DNA of 51,477 bases from Bacteroidota bacterium. Lineage in GTDB: Bacteria; Bacteroidota; Bacteroidia; Bacteroidales; VadinHA17. This document shows, in pieces, positions 1 to 7,526 of the stretch. The notes below the pieces were generated by a model. That model was given only the letters and a program-made list of their open reading frames with translations, did no database searches and was not told the origin of the DNA. A program made the translations under genes and the position numbers. The DNA lies in NCBI GenBank assembly GCA_011049175.1, contig DSCJ01000130.1:1-51477 (forward strand). The letters run 5' to 3'. Positions within the stretch are counted from its first letter, which is position 1. Each line of letters begins with the position of its first letter.

Positions 1-191
1 AGGAAAAAGCCTGTTGTCGTTGCAGTGGGGTGTTTTTCAACTTCCCGGGGTCAATCCGGAAGGCTGGATTACGCAAAGCGTGATCCATTATAGGAGAGCT
101 TACCAGGAAAAAGCCTGTTGTCGCTACGCTCCAACTGGTCTTTTCCCTTTCAGTCCCTTATGGAAGCAAGCTTCCAACGGTCCTGAAAGGG
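1..191. repeat. Nested inverted and direct repeats beside tRNA-fMet
   Basis: No gene is visible here. A 19-nt direct repeat (AGGAAAAAGCCTGTTGTCG) occurs at 1-19 and 105-123. A 14-nt perfect inverted repeat (CTTTTCCCTTTCAG) lies at 140-153 and 183-196. It encloses a second hairpin, TGGAAGC-AA-GCTTCCA, at 161-176. The motif CCAGGAAAAAGCCTG near 104-118 is the reverse complement of sequence at 218-232, next to the tRNA terminator. The arms overlap the terminator, so alternative pairings are possible. The first repeat begins at base 1, so the array may continue outside the window. Confidence 0.7.
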
Positions 192-229
192 AAAAGCCCG
201 ATACGCCTTTCGGCGTATCAGGCTTTTTC
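192..229 (-). terminator. Rho-independent terminator of tRNA-fMet
   Basis: On the minus strand, directly after the tRNA CCA, lies a long hairpin. The arm GCCTGATACGCC pairs with GGCGTATCGGGC (one G-U pair) around a GAAA tetraloop. It is flanked by A-runs upstream and TTTT downstream. Confidence 0.85.
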
Positions 230-230
230 C

Positions 231-305
<75 letters not shown>

Positions 306-317
306 ATGTTCAGGGTG

Positions 318-348
318 CAAATTTAATATTGTTTTTGCTGGATGCAAA
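318..348 (-). promoter_or_regulatory. Promoter of tRNA-fMet
   Basis: On the minus strand TTTG (345-348), a 19-nt spacer and TAAATTTG (318-325) match the Bacteroidota -33/-7 consensus exactly. The tRNA 5' end at 305 lies 13 nt beyond the -7 box. Confidence 0.8.
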
Positions 349-616
349 ATATATTATGTAAAAATTATCATTACTATACTCTTTTGTGTTCATTCGAAAA
401 ATATATGCCGTTGAATCCGGAAGTTTTTGTTCCGGTTGCTTAAAGCAGCGCTGGAAAAATATATTGTCTGCCCCTGAAAAAAAAATCGTACACCGTATTT
501 TGGATTTAAAAATTATTTAATATTGTGCTTTCAGACAGTAAATAGCGTTGTTTCTGCAATTATTTGTATAACAATAACATAGTACTTTTTTTGAGTGAGA
601 TGTTCTCAAAAAAAAC
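349..616. other. AT-rich intergenic region with kamA leader inverted repeat
   Basis: This stretch between the tRNA promoter and kamA holds no convincing ORF. The one clear structure is a perfect 10-bp inverted repeat (TTTTTTTGAG at 586-595, CTCAAAAAAA at 605-614, 9-nt loop) ending two bases before the kamA start codon. In RNA it would place the translation start against a hairpin. I found no full-consensus promoter. The nearest -7-like sequence is TACTTTTT at 583-590, with TTTG only 16 nt upstream. Confidence 0.5.
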
Positions 617-1894
617 ATGAAACCCCTGAATAAAATGATGCTGTCTCAGCGACCTGATGAGGACGTGGAGACAGAGCCTCCAGGTAAAGTGGTTTTGACC
701 CGCCCTCGTGTACGTAAAGCGGTCACCCTCCCAAGGATAAAAAACAACCTCCCTGTCAGTGACAGAAGCCTTGCCTTCATGGCCCGGCATTTTCCTGATG
801 CCTCCCTACAGGAATGGAACGACTGGCACTGGCAACTGAAGCATTCCTTTACCACCTTCGACCAGCTCTCCTCCGTGCTGGATCTGACGGAAGAGGAATT
901 GCTGTGTACACGCGAGAAACGCAAATTGCCCCTGCGCATTACGCCTTATTTTGCCGGTGTTCTTGAAACGGGGGATCCTACTTCCGCCCTACGACGCACC
1001 ATGGTCCCTGATATGCGGGAACTGCATGCGGCGCCCGAAGAGCAATCCGACCCTCTGGGCGAGGAGAACCAGAGTCCACTGCCCCAGTTGGTGCACCGTT
1101 ACCCCGACCGGGTTCTGTTCCTGACCACCGGCTTTTGCTCGGCCTATTGCCGTTACTGTACCCGGAGCCACCTGGTTTCAAAAAAGGATAAGGTGCATGC
1201 AGGCATTATCCAGTGGGACAAAGCCATTGAGTACATCCGTCGGCATCCGGAAGTGCGGGATGTGCTCCTTTCCGGGGGCGATCCTTTGACCCTGTCCGAT
1301 GCCCGACTTGAATACCTGCTGATGAAATTACATGCCATTCCACATGTGGAGATTATCAGAATAGGCTCGAAAGTACCTGTGGTAATGCCCCAGCGTATTA
1401 CCCCCGCTCTGGTCAGGATGATGAAGAAATATCATCCGCTGTATATGAGCATCCATTTCACACACCCCGACGAACTGACACCGGAAACCGCTCATGCCTG
1501 TAACATCCTGGCCGATGCAGGTATTCCCCTGGGAAGCCAGACCGTTTTGCTGAAGGGGATCAACGATGAGGTGGAGATTTTCAGGAAACTGATGCAGGGG
1601 CTGCTGAAAATACGGGTAAAACCCTACTACATTTACCAGTGTGATCCAATCCCGGGGTCCTCGCATTTTCGAACTCCGGTATCAAAAGGACTGGATATCA
1701 TCCGGGGACTCAGGGGATTTACTTCCGGTTATGCGGTGCCGCATTTTGTGGTAGACGCTCCCGGAGGCGGGGGAAAAATCCCCCTGCTTCCGGAATACGT
1801 GGTGGGCAGGAACGAAAAGGGTTACCTCCTGGTGAATTACCGGGGGAAAGTGTACCTGTATCCTGAACCCGCTACAGGGGAACACTCAACTTAA
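617..1894 (+). CDS. kamA: Lysine 2,3-aminomutase-type radical SAM enzyme
   Basis: The 425-residue protein belongs to the KamA family, which moves the alpha-amino group of an amino acid to the beta carbon using a [4Fe-4S] cluster, SAM and PLP. The cluster motif is C174-SAY-C178-RY-C181, followed by the SAM-binding GGDPL at 220-224. The PLP lysine is K387 in APGGGGK. D343 and D380 align by spacing with Asp293 and Asp330 of clostridial lysine 2,3-aminomutase, which bind the lysine epsilon-amino group. Glutamate 2,3-aminomutases lack both, so (S)-beta-lysine is the inferred product. It is the first gene of a five-gene operon; the next starts 33 nt downstream and the rest overlap. EF-P beta-lysylation by an EpmB-like enzyme is less likely: no epmA is nearby, and the ligases here are of another class. 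Confidence 0.88.
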   Translation: MKPLNKMMLSQRPDEDVETEPPGKVVLTRPRVRKAVTLPRIKNNLPVSDRSLAFMARHFPDASLQEWNDWHWQLKHSFTTFDQLSSVLDLTEEELLCTREKRKLPLRITPYFAGVLETGDPTSALRRTMVPDMRELHAAPEEQSDPLGEENQSPLPQLVHRYPDRVLFLTTGFCSAYCRYCTRSHLVSKKDKVHAGIIQWDKAIEYIRRHPEVRDVLLSGGDPLTLSDARLEYLLMKLHAIPHVEIIRIGSKVPVVMPQRITPALVRMMKKYHPLYMSIHFTHPDELTPETAHACNILADAGIPLGSQTVLLKGINDEVEIFRKLMQGLLKIRVKPYYIYQCDPIPGSSHFRTPVSKGLDIIRGLRGFTSGYAVPHFVVDAPGGGGKIPLLPEYVVGRNEKGYLLVNYRGKVYLYPEPATGEHST

Positions 1895-1927
1895 GCTGTT
1901 CCTGATAATAATCCTGACCTCTACACT

Positions 1928-3667
1928 ATGTTCGTGATCAGAAGGATCGGCGATGATATCATGCCGGCCGACAGAGATGCTGTTCTGCAGGTGCTGGATA
2001 TTCTCAGGAGTCATTTCCCCGATGTGGACGAGAAAAAAATCCTGGAAATTCCCGAGCAGCTCAAAAACCCGCTCAAATACCGGTTCCGTACCACCCTGCT
2101 GGTGGCTGAAAACCGTTCGGGCAGAGTACTGGGATTTGCCCTGCTCATGTATGCTTCCGACCTGAAATTCTGTTATCTCGATTATATTGCCACACGGAAA
2201 GATGTGATTGCAGGAGGAATAGGCAGTTCCCTTTACGAACGGGCAAGGAATGAAGCCCTTGACCTGGGGGCTACGGGATTGTTTTTTGAATGCCTCCCCG
2301 ATGACCCGGCCCTGTGCACCGACCCACAGGGTCTGGAACAGAACAGGGCCCGCCTTCGCTTTTATGAACGTTTCGGAGCATTCCCCCTGTTGAATACCCG
2401 GTATGAAACCCCGGTCAATCCGTCCGATTCATGCGCTCCATATCTTGTATGTGATTTTCTGGGAAAAGAAGGGACCATGAGCAGTGACCGTGCCTGCAGG
2501 ATCATCCGGGCCCTGCTGGAACGCAAATACCCCGATTACTGCCCGGAGGAATATATCCGCGAGGTGGTCAATTCCGTGACCGATGACCCTGTGGTGCTGA
2601 GGCCTCCCCGATATATAAGGAAAAAAGAACCCATCCCTTCCGTCCCCGGGGCACCCGTCATAAGAATGATTGTGAACGACCGGCATGCCATACATCATGT
2701 GCACGAGAGAGGATATGTCGAATCACCGGTGAGGATAGCTTCTATCTACCGGGAACTGATGGCATCGGGTTGTTTCAGGGAAGTGCCTGCGGAAAGATTT
2801 TCTGAAAGACACATCCTCGAGGTGCATGATGCGGGGTATGTGAAGTACTTCAAAAGGATCTGCGAACAACTGCCGGCCGGGAAATCGGTCTATCCCTATG
2901 TTTTTCCCATCCGGAATGCTGCCAGGCCCCCTGCCGACGATTCGGTGCGGGCTGGTTATTACTGCATGGATACATTTACGCCCCTGAATAAAAATGCTTA
3001 CCTGGCTGCCCGCAGGGCGGTAGACTGCGCCCTAACCGGAGCCGTGCACATTCTGGGAGGAGAAAAAGCCGTGTATGCCCTGGTCAGACCCCCCGGTCAT
3101 CATGCCGAACGGAAAGTGTTCGGAGGATTCTGCTATTTCAATTCCGGAGCCGTGGCCGCTCATTATCTCAGCCGGTACGGCCGGGTGGCCATGCTCGATA
3201 TAGATTACCACCACGGGAATGGACAACAGGATATTTTTTATGCCCGTCCCGATGTGCTGACCGTTTCCATACACGGTCATCCGTCCTTTGCCTATCCTTA
3301 TTTCAGCGGGTATGCCGACGAAAGGGGGGAAGGTTCTGCCGTGGGAACCAACATAAATTTCCCCCTGAAAGAAACAACCGGCGGCGAAGAATACCGGAAC
3401 ATCCTGGCAAAGGCTTTGCGCAGGATCAGGTTGTTCAAACCCTCTTTTCTTGTAGTGCTTCTCGGTCTCGATACGGCACAGGGGGATCCCACCGGAACCT
3501 GGAGCCTGCGCGCCGGTGATTTTCAAAAGAACGGCGAGATGATCGGAAGCATGCGTATTCCCCTGCTGCTGGTGCAGGAAGGGGGATACAAAAACCGGAT
3601 CCTGGGACAGAACGCCAGGGCTTTTTTTAACGGATTGATGAACACTTTATATCAGAAAGAAAAATGA
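1928..3667 (+). CDS. GNAT acetyltransferase-HDAC-family deacetylase fusion
   Basis: This 579-residue protein has two opposing activities. Residues about 1-170 form a GNAT fold, with an acetyl-CoA loop around AGGIGSSLY (95-103). Residues about 240-575 form a class II HDAC/acetylpolyamine amidohydrolase domain. The HDAC site looks intact. The catalytic histidines are H391-H392 (PPGHHA). The zinc ligands are D426 and H428 (DIDYHHGNG) and D515 (GLDTAQGDP). The transition-state Tyr is Y554 (EGGY). Acetylpolyamine amidohydrolases remove acetyl from aminoalkyl chains such as polyamines. Placed after a lysine aminomutase, a plausible role is adding and later removing an N-acetyl group on beta-lysine or a product of it. 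That role is inference. The stop codon overlaps the next start (ATGA). Confidence 0.85.
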   Translation: MFVIRRIGDDIMPADRDAVLQVLDILRSHFPDVDEKKILEIPEQLKNPLKYRFRTTLLVAENRSGRVLGFALLMYASDLKFCYLDYIATRKDVIAGGIGSSLYERARNEALDLGATGLFFECLPDDPALCTDPQGLEQNRARLRFYERFGAFPLLNTRYETPVNPSDSCAPYLVCDFLGKEGTMSSDRACRIIRALLERKYPDYCPEEYIREVVNSVTDDPVVLRPPRYIRKKEPIPSVPGAPVIRMIVNDRHAIHHVHERGYVESPVRIASIYRELMASGCFREVPAERFSERHILEVHDAGYVKYFKRICEQLPAGKSVYPYVFPIRNAARPPADDSVRAGYYCMDTFTPLNKNAYLAARRAVDCALTGAVHILGGEKAVYALVRPPGHHAERKVFGGFCYFNSGAVAAHYLSRYGRVAMLDIDYHHGNGQQDIFYARPDVLTVSIHGHPSFAYPYFSGYADERGEGSAVGTNINFPLKETTGGEEYRNILAKALRRIRLFKPSFLVVLLGLDTAQGDPTGTWSLRAGDFQKNGEMIGSMRIPLLLVQEGGYKNRILGQNARAFFNGLMNTLYQKEK

Positions 3668-4674
3668 AGATCGGAATGACCTATGATCTGAGGGAAGAAT
3701 ACCTGGCCATGGGATATACCCGGGAAGAAACGGCCGAGTTCGACGGAATAGAAACCATCGAAGCCATTGACGGTGCGCTCCGCAGAATGGGCTTTGAAAC
3801 AGACCGGATCGGCCACGCCCGGAACCTGGTAAACCGCCTGGCCGCCGGCCATCGGTGGGACCTGGTATTCAATATTGCTGAAGGATTGTACGGGAGCGGC
3901 CGGGAAGCCCTGGTTCCGGCCCTGCTCGATCATTACCTGATCCCGTATGTGTTCTCGGGCCCCCTGGTGATGGCCCTTACCCTCGACAAAGCCCTGGCCA
4001 AACTGGTGGTTCGGGAGGCAGGTGTGGCCACCCCCGATCATTTTATTGTTCGCAAGCCTGAGGATATCGCCCTGATTTCCCTGCCTTATCCCCTGTTTGC
4101 GAAACCCCTGGCAGAAGGTACCGGCAAGGGCATCAGCGGAAGCTCGGTGATCAGGTCTCCCCGGCAGCTGAAACAGGTATGTACCGGATTGCTTGAACGG
4201 TTCCGACAGCCCGTGCTGGTGGAAACCTATCTCGAGGGAAGGGAATTTACCGCCGGAATAGTAGGGACAGGCGTTGATGCCCGGTGCATCGGGGTGATGG
4301 AGATCGTGCTGAACAGGCATGCGGAAAAAGGGGTGTATTCCTATGCCAACAAGGAAGAATGGGAAAAAAGGGTGAGATACACCCTGCCTGATCCGGAAGA
4401 GGAAAAAATCGTGAAGGAGGTGGTACTGAAAGTATGGCTGGCGATTGGAGGGGAAGATGGGGGAAGGGTAGATATCCGTTTCGATCGGCAGGGGATCCCT
4501 CACTTCCTGGAAGTGAACCCGCTGGCGGGGATACATCCTACCCATTCCGACCTGCCTATTCTGGCCCGGCTGAACGGAATTGATTACCACACCCTGATGA
4601 CCATGATCATGGAATCGGCCCTGAAAAAAGTCAAAACAACTGCCTGTGAAAAAAGTGCTGATTCTGGTCAATGA
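3664..4674 (+). CDS. ATP-grasp ligase, D-Ala-D-Ala ligase family (first copy)
   Basis: The 336-residue protein resembles D-alanine-D-alanine ligases, which activate a carboxylate as acyl phosphate and join it to an amine. The N-terminal domain (about 1-95) carries DLVFNIAEG, typical of the family. The central part has the ATP-grasp lysine region (PLFAKPLAEGTGKGIS) and a glutamate-rich strand (VLVETYLEGREFT). The C-terminal metal site is RVDIRFD followed by FLEVNPLAGIHP. It is not a housekeeping Ddl by context: it sits between a GNAT-HDAC fusion and a second ATP-grasp gene. It overlaps the upstream gene by 4 nt and the downstream gene by 29 nt. The substrate is unknown; an amino acid or beta-amino acid ligase is inferred. 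Confidence 0.82.
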   Translation: MKIGMTYDLREEYLAMGYTREETAEFDGIETIEAIDGALRRMGFETDRIGHARNLVNRLAAGHRWDLVFNIAEGLYGSGREALVPALLDHYLIPYVFSGPLVMALTLDKALAKLVVREAGVATPDHFIVRKPEDIALISLPYPLFAKPLAEGTGKGISGSSVIRSPRQLKQVCTGLLERFRQPVLVETYLEGREFTAGIVGTGVDARCIGVMEIVLNRHAEKGVYSYANKEEWEKRVRYTLPDPEEEKIVKEVVLKVWLAIGGEDGGRVDIRFDRQGIPHFLEVNPLAGIHPTHSDLPILARLNGIDYHTLMTMIMESALKKVKTTACEKSADSGQ

Positions 4675-5611
4675 CCCCGGTAAGGAAGCTTCCCCCGATG
4701 TGCAGGATGTACTGATGCAGGCTGGTGCGGTGGAAAATGTACTGCGTGAAATGGATGCGGAGGTAAAACGGTTTTCTGTGTCACTGAATCTGGAAGCACT
4801 GGATTCCCTGCTGCAGAAAGATCCTCCCGATCTGGTTTTCAACCTGGTGGAATCACTGGCCGGCAGGGGAGCTCTGTTACATCTGGTGCCGGCCCTGCTG
4901 GAGGTCCGGTACATCCCCTTTACGGGAAGCGGTTCCTACGGGTTGTACCTTACCACCCATAAAGTGCGGGCGAAGAGGATCATGCGGCAGCACGGGATAC
5001 ATACTCCCGACTGGATAAGCCTTCCGGCGGATACCTTTCCCGAAAAGGGGAAAAGGTATATCATGAAGCCGGTTTCAGAGGATGGATCGGCCGGTATCCA
5101 CGATGCTTCCCTGGTACAGGCTGGGGAACTAACCCGGGAAATCCTGAGCGGGTCGACAACTCCAGCTTATTTCCTGGAAGAGTATCTTCCGGGAAGGGAA
5201 TTCAACCTCTCGGTGATAGCGGGTCCGGAAGGACCGCAGGTATTGCCAGCGGCAGAAATGCAGTATCTGGATTATCCGGCTGACAAGCCCCGCATTCTGG
5301 GCTATGCAGCCAAATGGGAGGAAAACAGTTTTGAATACCGCCATACGGTTCGCCGTTTTGAAATGGCAGAAACCGACAGGGTGCTGGTCCGGGAAATGGA
5401 AAGAATCAGCCTGCAATGCTGGCATTTGTTTGAAGCCAGGGGATACATCCGGGTGGATTTCAGAACCGATGCGGAGGGCAATCCCTGCGTGATAGAGGTC
5501 AATGCTAATCCATGTATATCCCCTGATGCGGGATTCCCGGCTGCCTGCCTGCATGCCGGCATTGGGTACAGAGAAATGATCCTGAGAATTCTAAACGATC
5601 TTACTGTATGA
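4646..5611 (+). CDS. ATP-grasp ligase, D-Ala-D-Ala ligase family (second copy)
   Basis: A 321-residue second ATP-grasp protein, clearly diverged from its neighbour. The start is GTG at 4646 (protein begins MKKVLILVNDPG), inside the end of the previous gene. Family marks are DLVFNLVESLAG in the N-terminal domain, the nucleotide lysine in YIMKPVSEDGSAGI, the acidic strand YFLEEYLPGREFNLSV, and the metal-binding YIRVDFRTD plus VIEVNANPCISP. Two successive ligases suggest either two sequential amide bonds or a heteromeric enzyme. The first gene is about equally long, so neither is a fragment. The stop overlaps the next start (ATGA), which implies translational coupling. The substrate is unknown. 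Confidence 0.82.
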   Translation: MKKVLILVNDPGKEASPDVQDVLMQAGAVENVLREMDAEVKRFSVSLNLEALDSLLQKDPPDLVFNLVESLAGRGALLHLVPALLEVRYIPFTGSGSYGLYLTTHKVRAKRIMRQHGIHTPDWISLPADTFPEKGKRYIMKPVSEDGSAGIHDASLVQAGELTREILSGSTTPAYFLEEYLPGREFNLSVIAGPEGPQVLPAAEMQYLDYPADKPRILGYAAKWEENSFEYRHTVRRFEMAETDRVLVREMERISLQCWHLFEARGYIRVDFRTDAEGNPCVIEVNANPCISPDAGFPAACLHAGIGYREMILRILNDLTV

Positions 5612-6096
5612 ACACAAACGATCTGGTATTCCGTACAGACCCGGTGGCCGGTGATCCGGAGCGGGTGGAAGAAATGGTAAAGGCTACCGGATTTTTCCGG
5701 GAAGATGAAACGGCGGTCGCCGTGGAACTGGTCAGGGAAAGACTTGAAAAAGGCAGAAAAAGCGGGTATGAATTTATTTTTGTCGGGAAAGACGGTGAAA
5801 CGGTGGCATACTGTTGCTATGGCCTTATTCCCTGTACGCTTCACAGCTACGATCTGTACTGGATCGTGACCCATCCTGCGCATATGAAGCAGGGGATTGG
5901 CAGCATCCTGCTGGTGAAAACCGAACAAGCCGTGAGCCAGGCCGGAGGCAGGGGTATATATGCGGAAACCTCGTCAAGAGTACAATACCTTCCTACCCGT
6001 TTGTTTTATGAGAAAAACGGGTATCGCATAAAAGCCCGTTTTGAAGACTTTTATGCTCCGGGGGATGACAAGGTGGTATATGTAAAATACCTGTAA
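5608..6096 (+). CDS. GNAT family N-acetyltransferase
   Basis: The 162-residue single-domain GNAT has the acetyl-CoA motif in HMKQGIGSILLVKTE (about 92-106) and the C-terminal FYEKNGY signature. It closes the kamA operon, overlapping the previous ORF by 4 nt and followed by a hairpin terminator. One precedent is AblB, which acetylates beta-lysine in archaea; the kamA partner makes such a role possible, but it is not shown. It could equally act on the ligase product. Confidence 0.78.
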   Translation: MNTNDLVFRTDPVAGDPERVEEMVKATGFFREDETAVAVELVRERLEKGRKSGYEFIFVGKDGETVAYCCYGLIPCTLHSYDLYWIVTHPAHMKQGIGSILLVKTEQAVSQAGGRGIYAETSSRVQYLPTRLFYEKNGYRIKARFEDFYAPGDDKVVYVKYL

Positions 6097-6099
6097 CAA

Positions 6100-6130
6100 A
6101 AAGAGGCTGTATTTGCTGCCTCTCTTTTCT
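6100..6130. terminator. Bidirectional terminator between kamA operon and YIP1 gene
   Basis: AGAGGC (6102-6107) and GCCTCT (6118-6123) pair around a 10-nt loop. A T-rich run follows on the plus strand, and TTTTTG follows on the minus strand. It lies between two converging genes. Confidence 0.7.
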
Positions 6131-6134
6131 CCTC

Positions 6135-6815
6135 CTAATCGTTGCCAGAATCTTCCAATTCCTCCAGGGATTGTTTAAGGTCCTTCTCTAGGGATTCGAT
6201 ATCGGTTCCCCAGCGGTCCATGTACCGATCGGCAGCTCTTCTGGCTGTCAGGCCGATGATCAGCATGATGGCGGCAATAACCACCAGTACGATGCCTATT
6301 ACTTTGGTGGTGCTTTCCTTGGCCTTCAATGATTGAACCAGGGCATGGTACAGCATCCAGATCCCGTACAGGTTGATGATCAATGTGATCACCGCACCCA
6401 GTACCGAACTGATTCCCGAGGCAAATCCAAAGAAAGCGCTGATAGGCATCAGGACCATCAACGAAGCCGTTACCCGCATGCTGGGCTCAAAATCGGTTTT
6501 TCCTCCGCAAATGGCCGAAAGTACCAGTACAATGATGGCGCCGATGAACAAACCGATAATAGCGCCGATAATGGCCCAGATAAAGGCCATCACTCCCACA
6601 GCACTGCCGAACAGGCCTCCGGTAACCGCTCCTACCTTCAGGAGGCCCCACAGCAGGGCAAAAATACCGGCAATAACCCCGTAAACCAGCGCTTTGAGAA
6701 TAGGTTCTCCCAGGCCACCCTCTGTTTTCATGGAGGCAAAATAGGCTTTGGGGTTAAACAATGAATCCTTCGATTCCTTGATCAGATTGTTGAAATTGAA
6801 GCTACCGTTGCTCAT
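6135..6815 (-). CDS. YIP1-family integral membrane protein
   Basis: The 226-residue protein has a soluble N-terminus (FNFNNLIKESKDSLFNPKAY), then about five hydrophobic helices between residues 40 and 190, many rich in Gly/Ala/Ile, and an acidic C-terminal tail. The NP-x-A-Y-F-x-S-M-K region before the first helix is typical of bacterial YIP1 (DUF1282-like) proteins. No enzymatic motif is seen and the function is unknown. The gene appears monocistronic, ending at the shared terminator next to the kamA operon. Confidence 0.7.
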   Translation of the reverse strand: MSNGSFNFNNLIKESKDSLFNPKAYFASMKTEGGLGEPILKALVYGVIAGIFALLWGLLKVGAVTGGLFGSAVGVMAFIWAIIGAIIGLFIGAIIVLVLSAICGGKTDFEPSMRVTASLMVLMPISAFFGFASGISSVLGAVITLIINLYGIWMLYHALVQSLKAKESTTKVIGIVLVVIAAIMLIIGLTARRAADRYMDRWGTDIESLEKDLKQSLEELEDSGND

Positions 6816-6950
6816 AGTGGTTAGATGTTATAGTTGGAGAATGCAAGATAAAAAATTTTACAGGGATATAAAATTTTCTGATGGCTTTCAGGTGGATAAT
6901 ATTACCGGTTCATTGAAAAGGGAACGCTCCGGGGGCCGGATTGCCCTCTG

Positions 6951-7373
6951 CTAATGACCGTCCATTTTTTGTTGTTCATGCACCAGATCTTCCAGTGAGG
7001 TGGTTGAAAAATGATCGATGACCAGGTGGTTGAGGCTTTCCCAGAAACCCTGTGCCGCGCAATGCCCGTTTTTGTTACAGTGCACATGCTCCGACAGGCA
7101 ATCAATTACATGGATACCCGGATCAAAGGCCAGGTGGATATCGAGCATACTGATCTCTGAAGGGGGGCGGGTAAGGATATAACCGCTTTTCCTGCCCCTG
7201 ACCGGGGTGATGAGTCCGGCTACTTTCAGGGCATGGATAATGTGGTCGAGGTACTTGACAGAAAGATTCTGCTTTTCGGCAATGTCCTTCTGGTATATGC
7301 CCTCATGGCCGGTGTGGCGGGCAATTTCCATCATGGTACGTATACCGTACCTGGTTTTGGTTGAGAATTTCAA
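6951..7373 (-). CDS. Rrf2-family regulator with probable Fe-S cluster
   Basis: The longest ORF starts at 7481, but its first 36 residues do not resemble the family. Homology-like sequence begins KFSTKTRYGIRTM, directly after a TTG at 7373-7371, which I take as the start (140 residues, normal for Rrf2). An N-terminal winged helix (about 1-65) is followed by the dimer helix. C92, C99 and C105 (spacing C-x6-C-x5-C) sit where IscR and NsrR hold their cluster (C-x5-C-x5-C). An Fe-S-dependent sensor of iron, redox state or nitric oxide is therefore likely. No isc/suf or NO-reductase genes are nearby. The next unit on the same strand (yceI-porin) has a palindrome at its promoter and is a possible target. 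Confidence 0.82.
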   Translation of the reverse strand: MKFSTKTRYGIRTMMEIARHTGHEGIYQKDIAEKQNLSVKYLDHIIHALKVAGLITPVRGRKSGYILTRPPSEISMLDIHLAFDPGIHVIDCLSEHVHCNKNGHCAAQGFWESLNHLVIDHFSTTSLEDLVHEQQKMDGH

Positions 7374-7467
7374 AACAGACGATTTGGTTTTACGTGAACG
7401 AAAATTACAAAGAATTCGATAGACTTTTCCTGCCGGAGGACACAATCGAAGGAGAAAACGTGGAATA

Positions 7468-7508
7468 AAGCGGCCGGACACTGCGTTTCGCTGGTCCGGC
7501 CGGCTTTT
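7468..7508 (-). terminator. Terminator after porin gene
   Basis: CGGCCGGAC (7471-7479) and GTCCGGCCG (7494-7502) form a 9-bp GC-rich stem with a partly self-complementary loop. It lies 25 nt past the porin stop codon. On the minus strand it is followed by CTTTATT. Confidence 0.7.
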
Positions 7509-7526
7509 TATGTGAATGAAACCGCT

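Noticed and set aside
4646-5611. Second ATP-grasp gene as a housekeeping D-Ala-D-Ala ligase
   Set aside because: Operon context, strong overlap with the first ATP-grasp gene and divergent sequence argue against a cell-wall role, though it cannot be excluded from sequence alone.
6135-6815. Open frames on the plus strand opposite the YIP1 gene
   Set aside because: Shadow frames; the minus strand encodes clear membrane helices with normal codon pattern.
7374-7481. Longer Rrf2 start at 7481
   Set aside because: The extra 36 residues are not family-like and cover the expected promoter; the family sequence starts right at the TTG codon.
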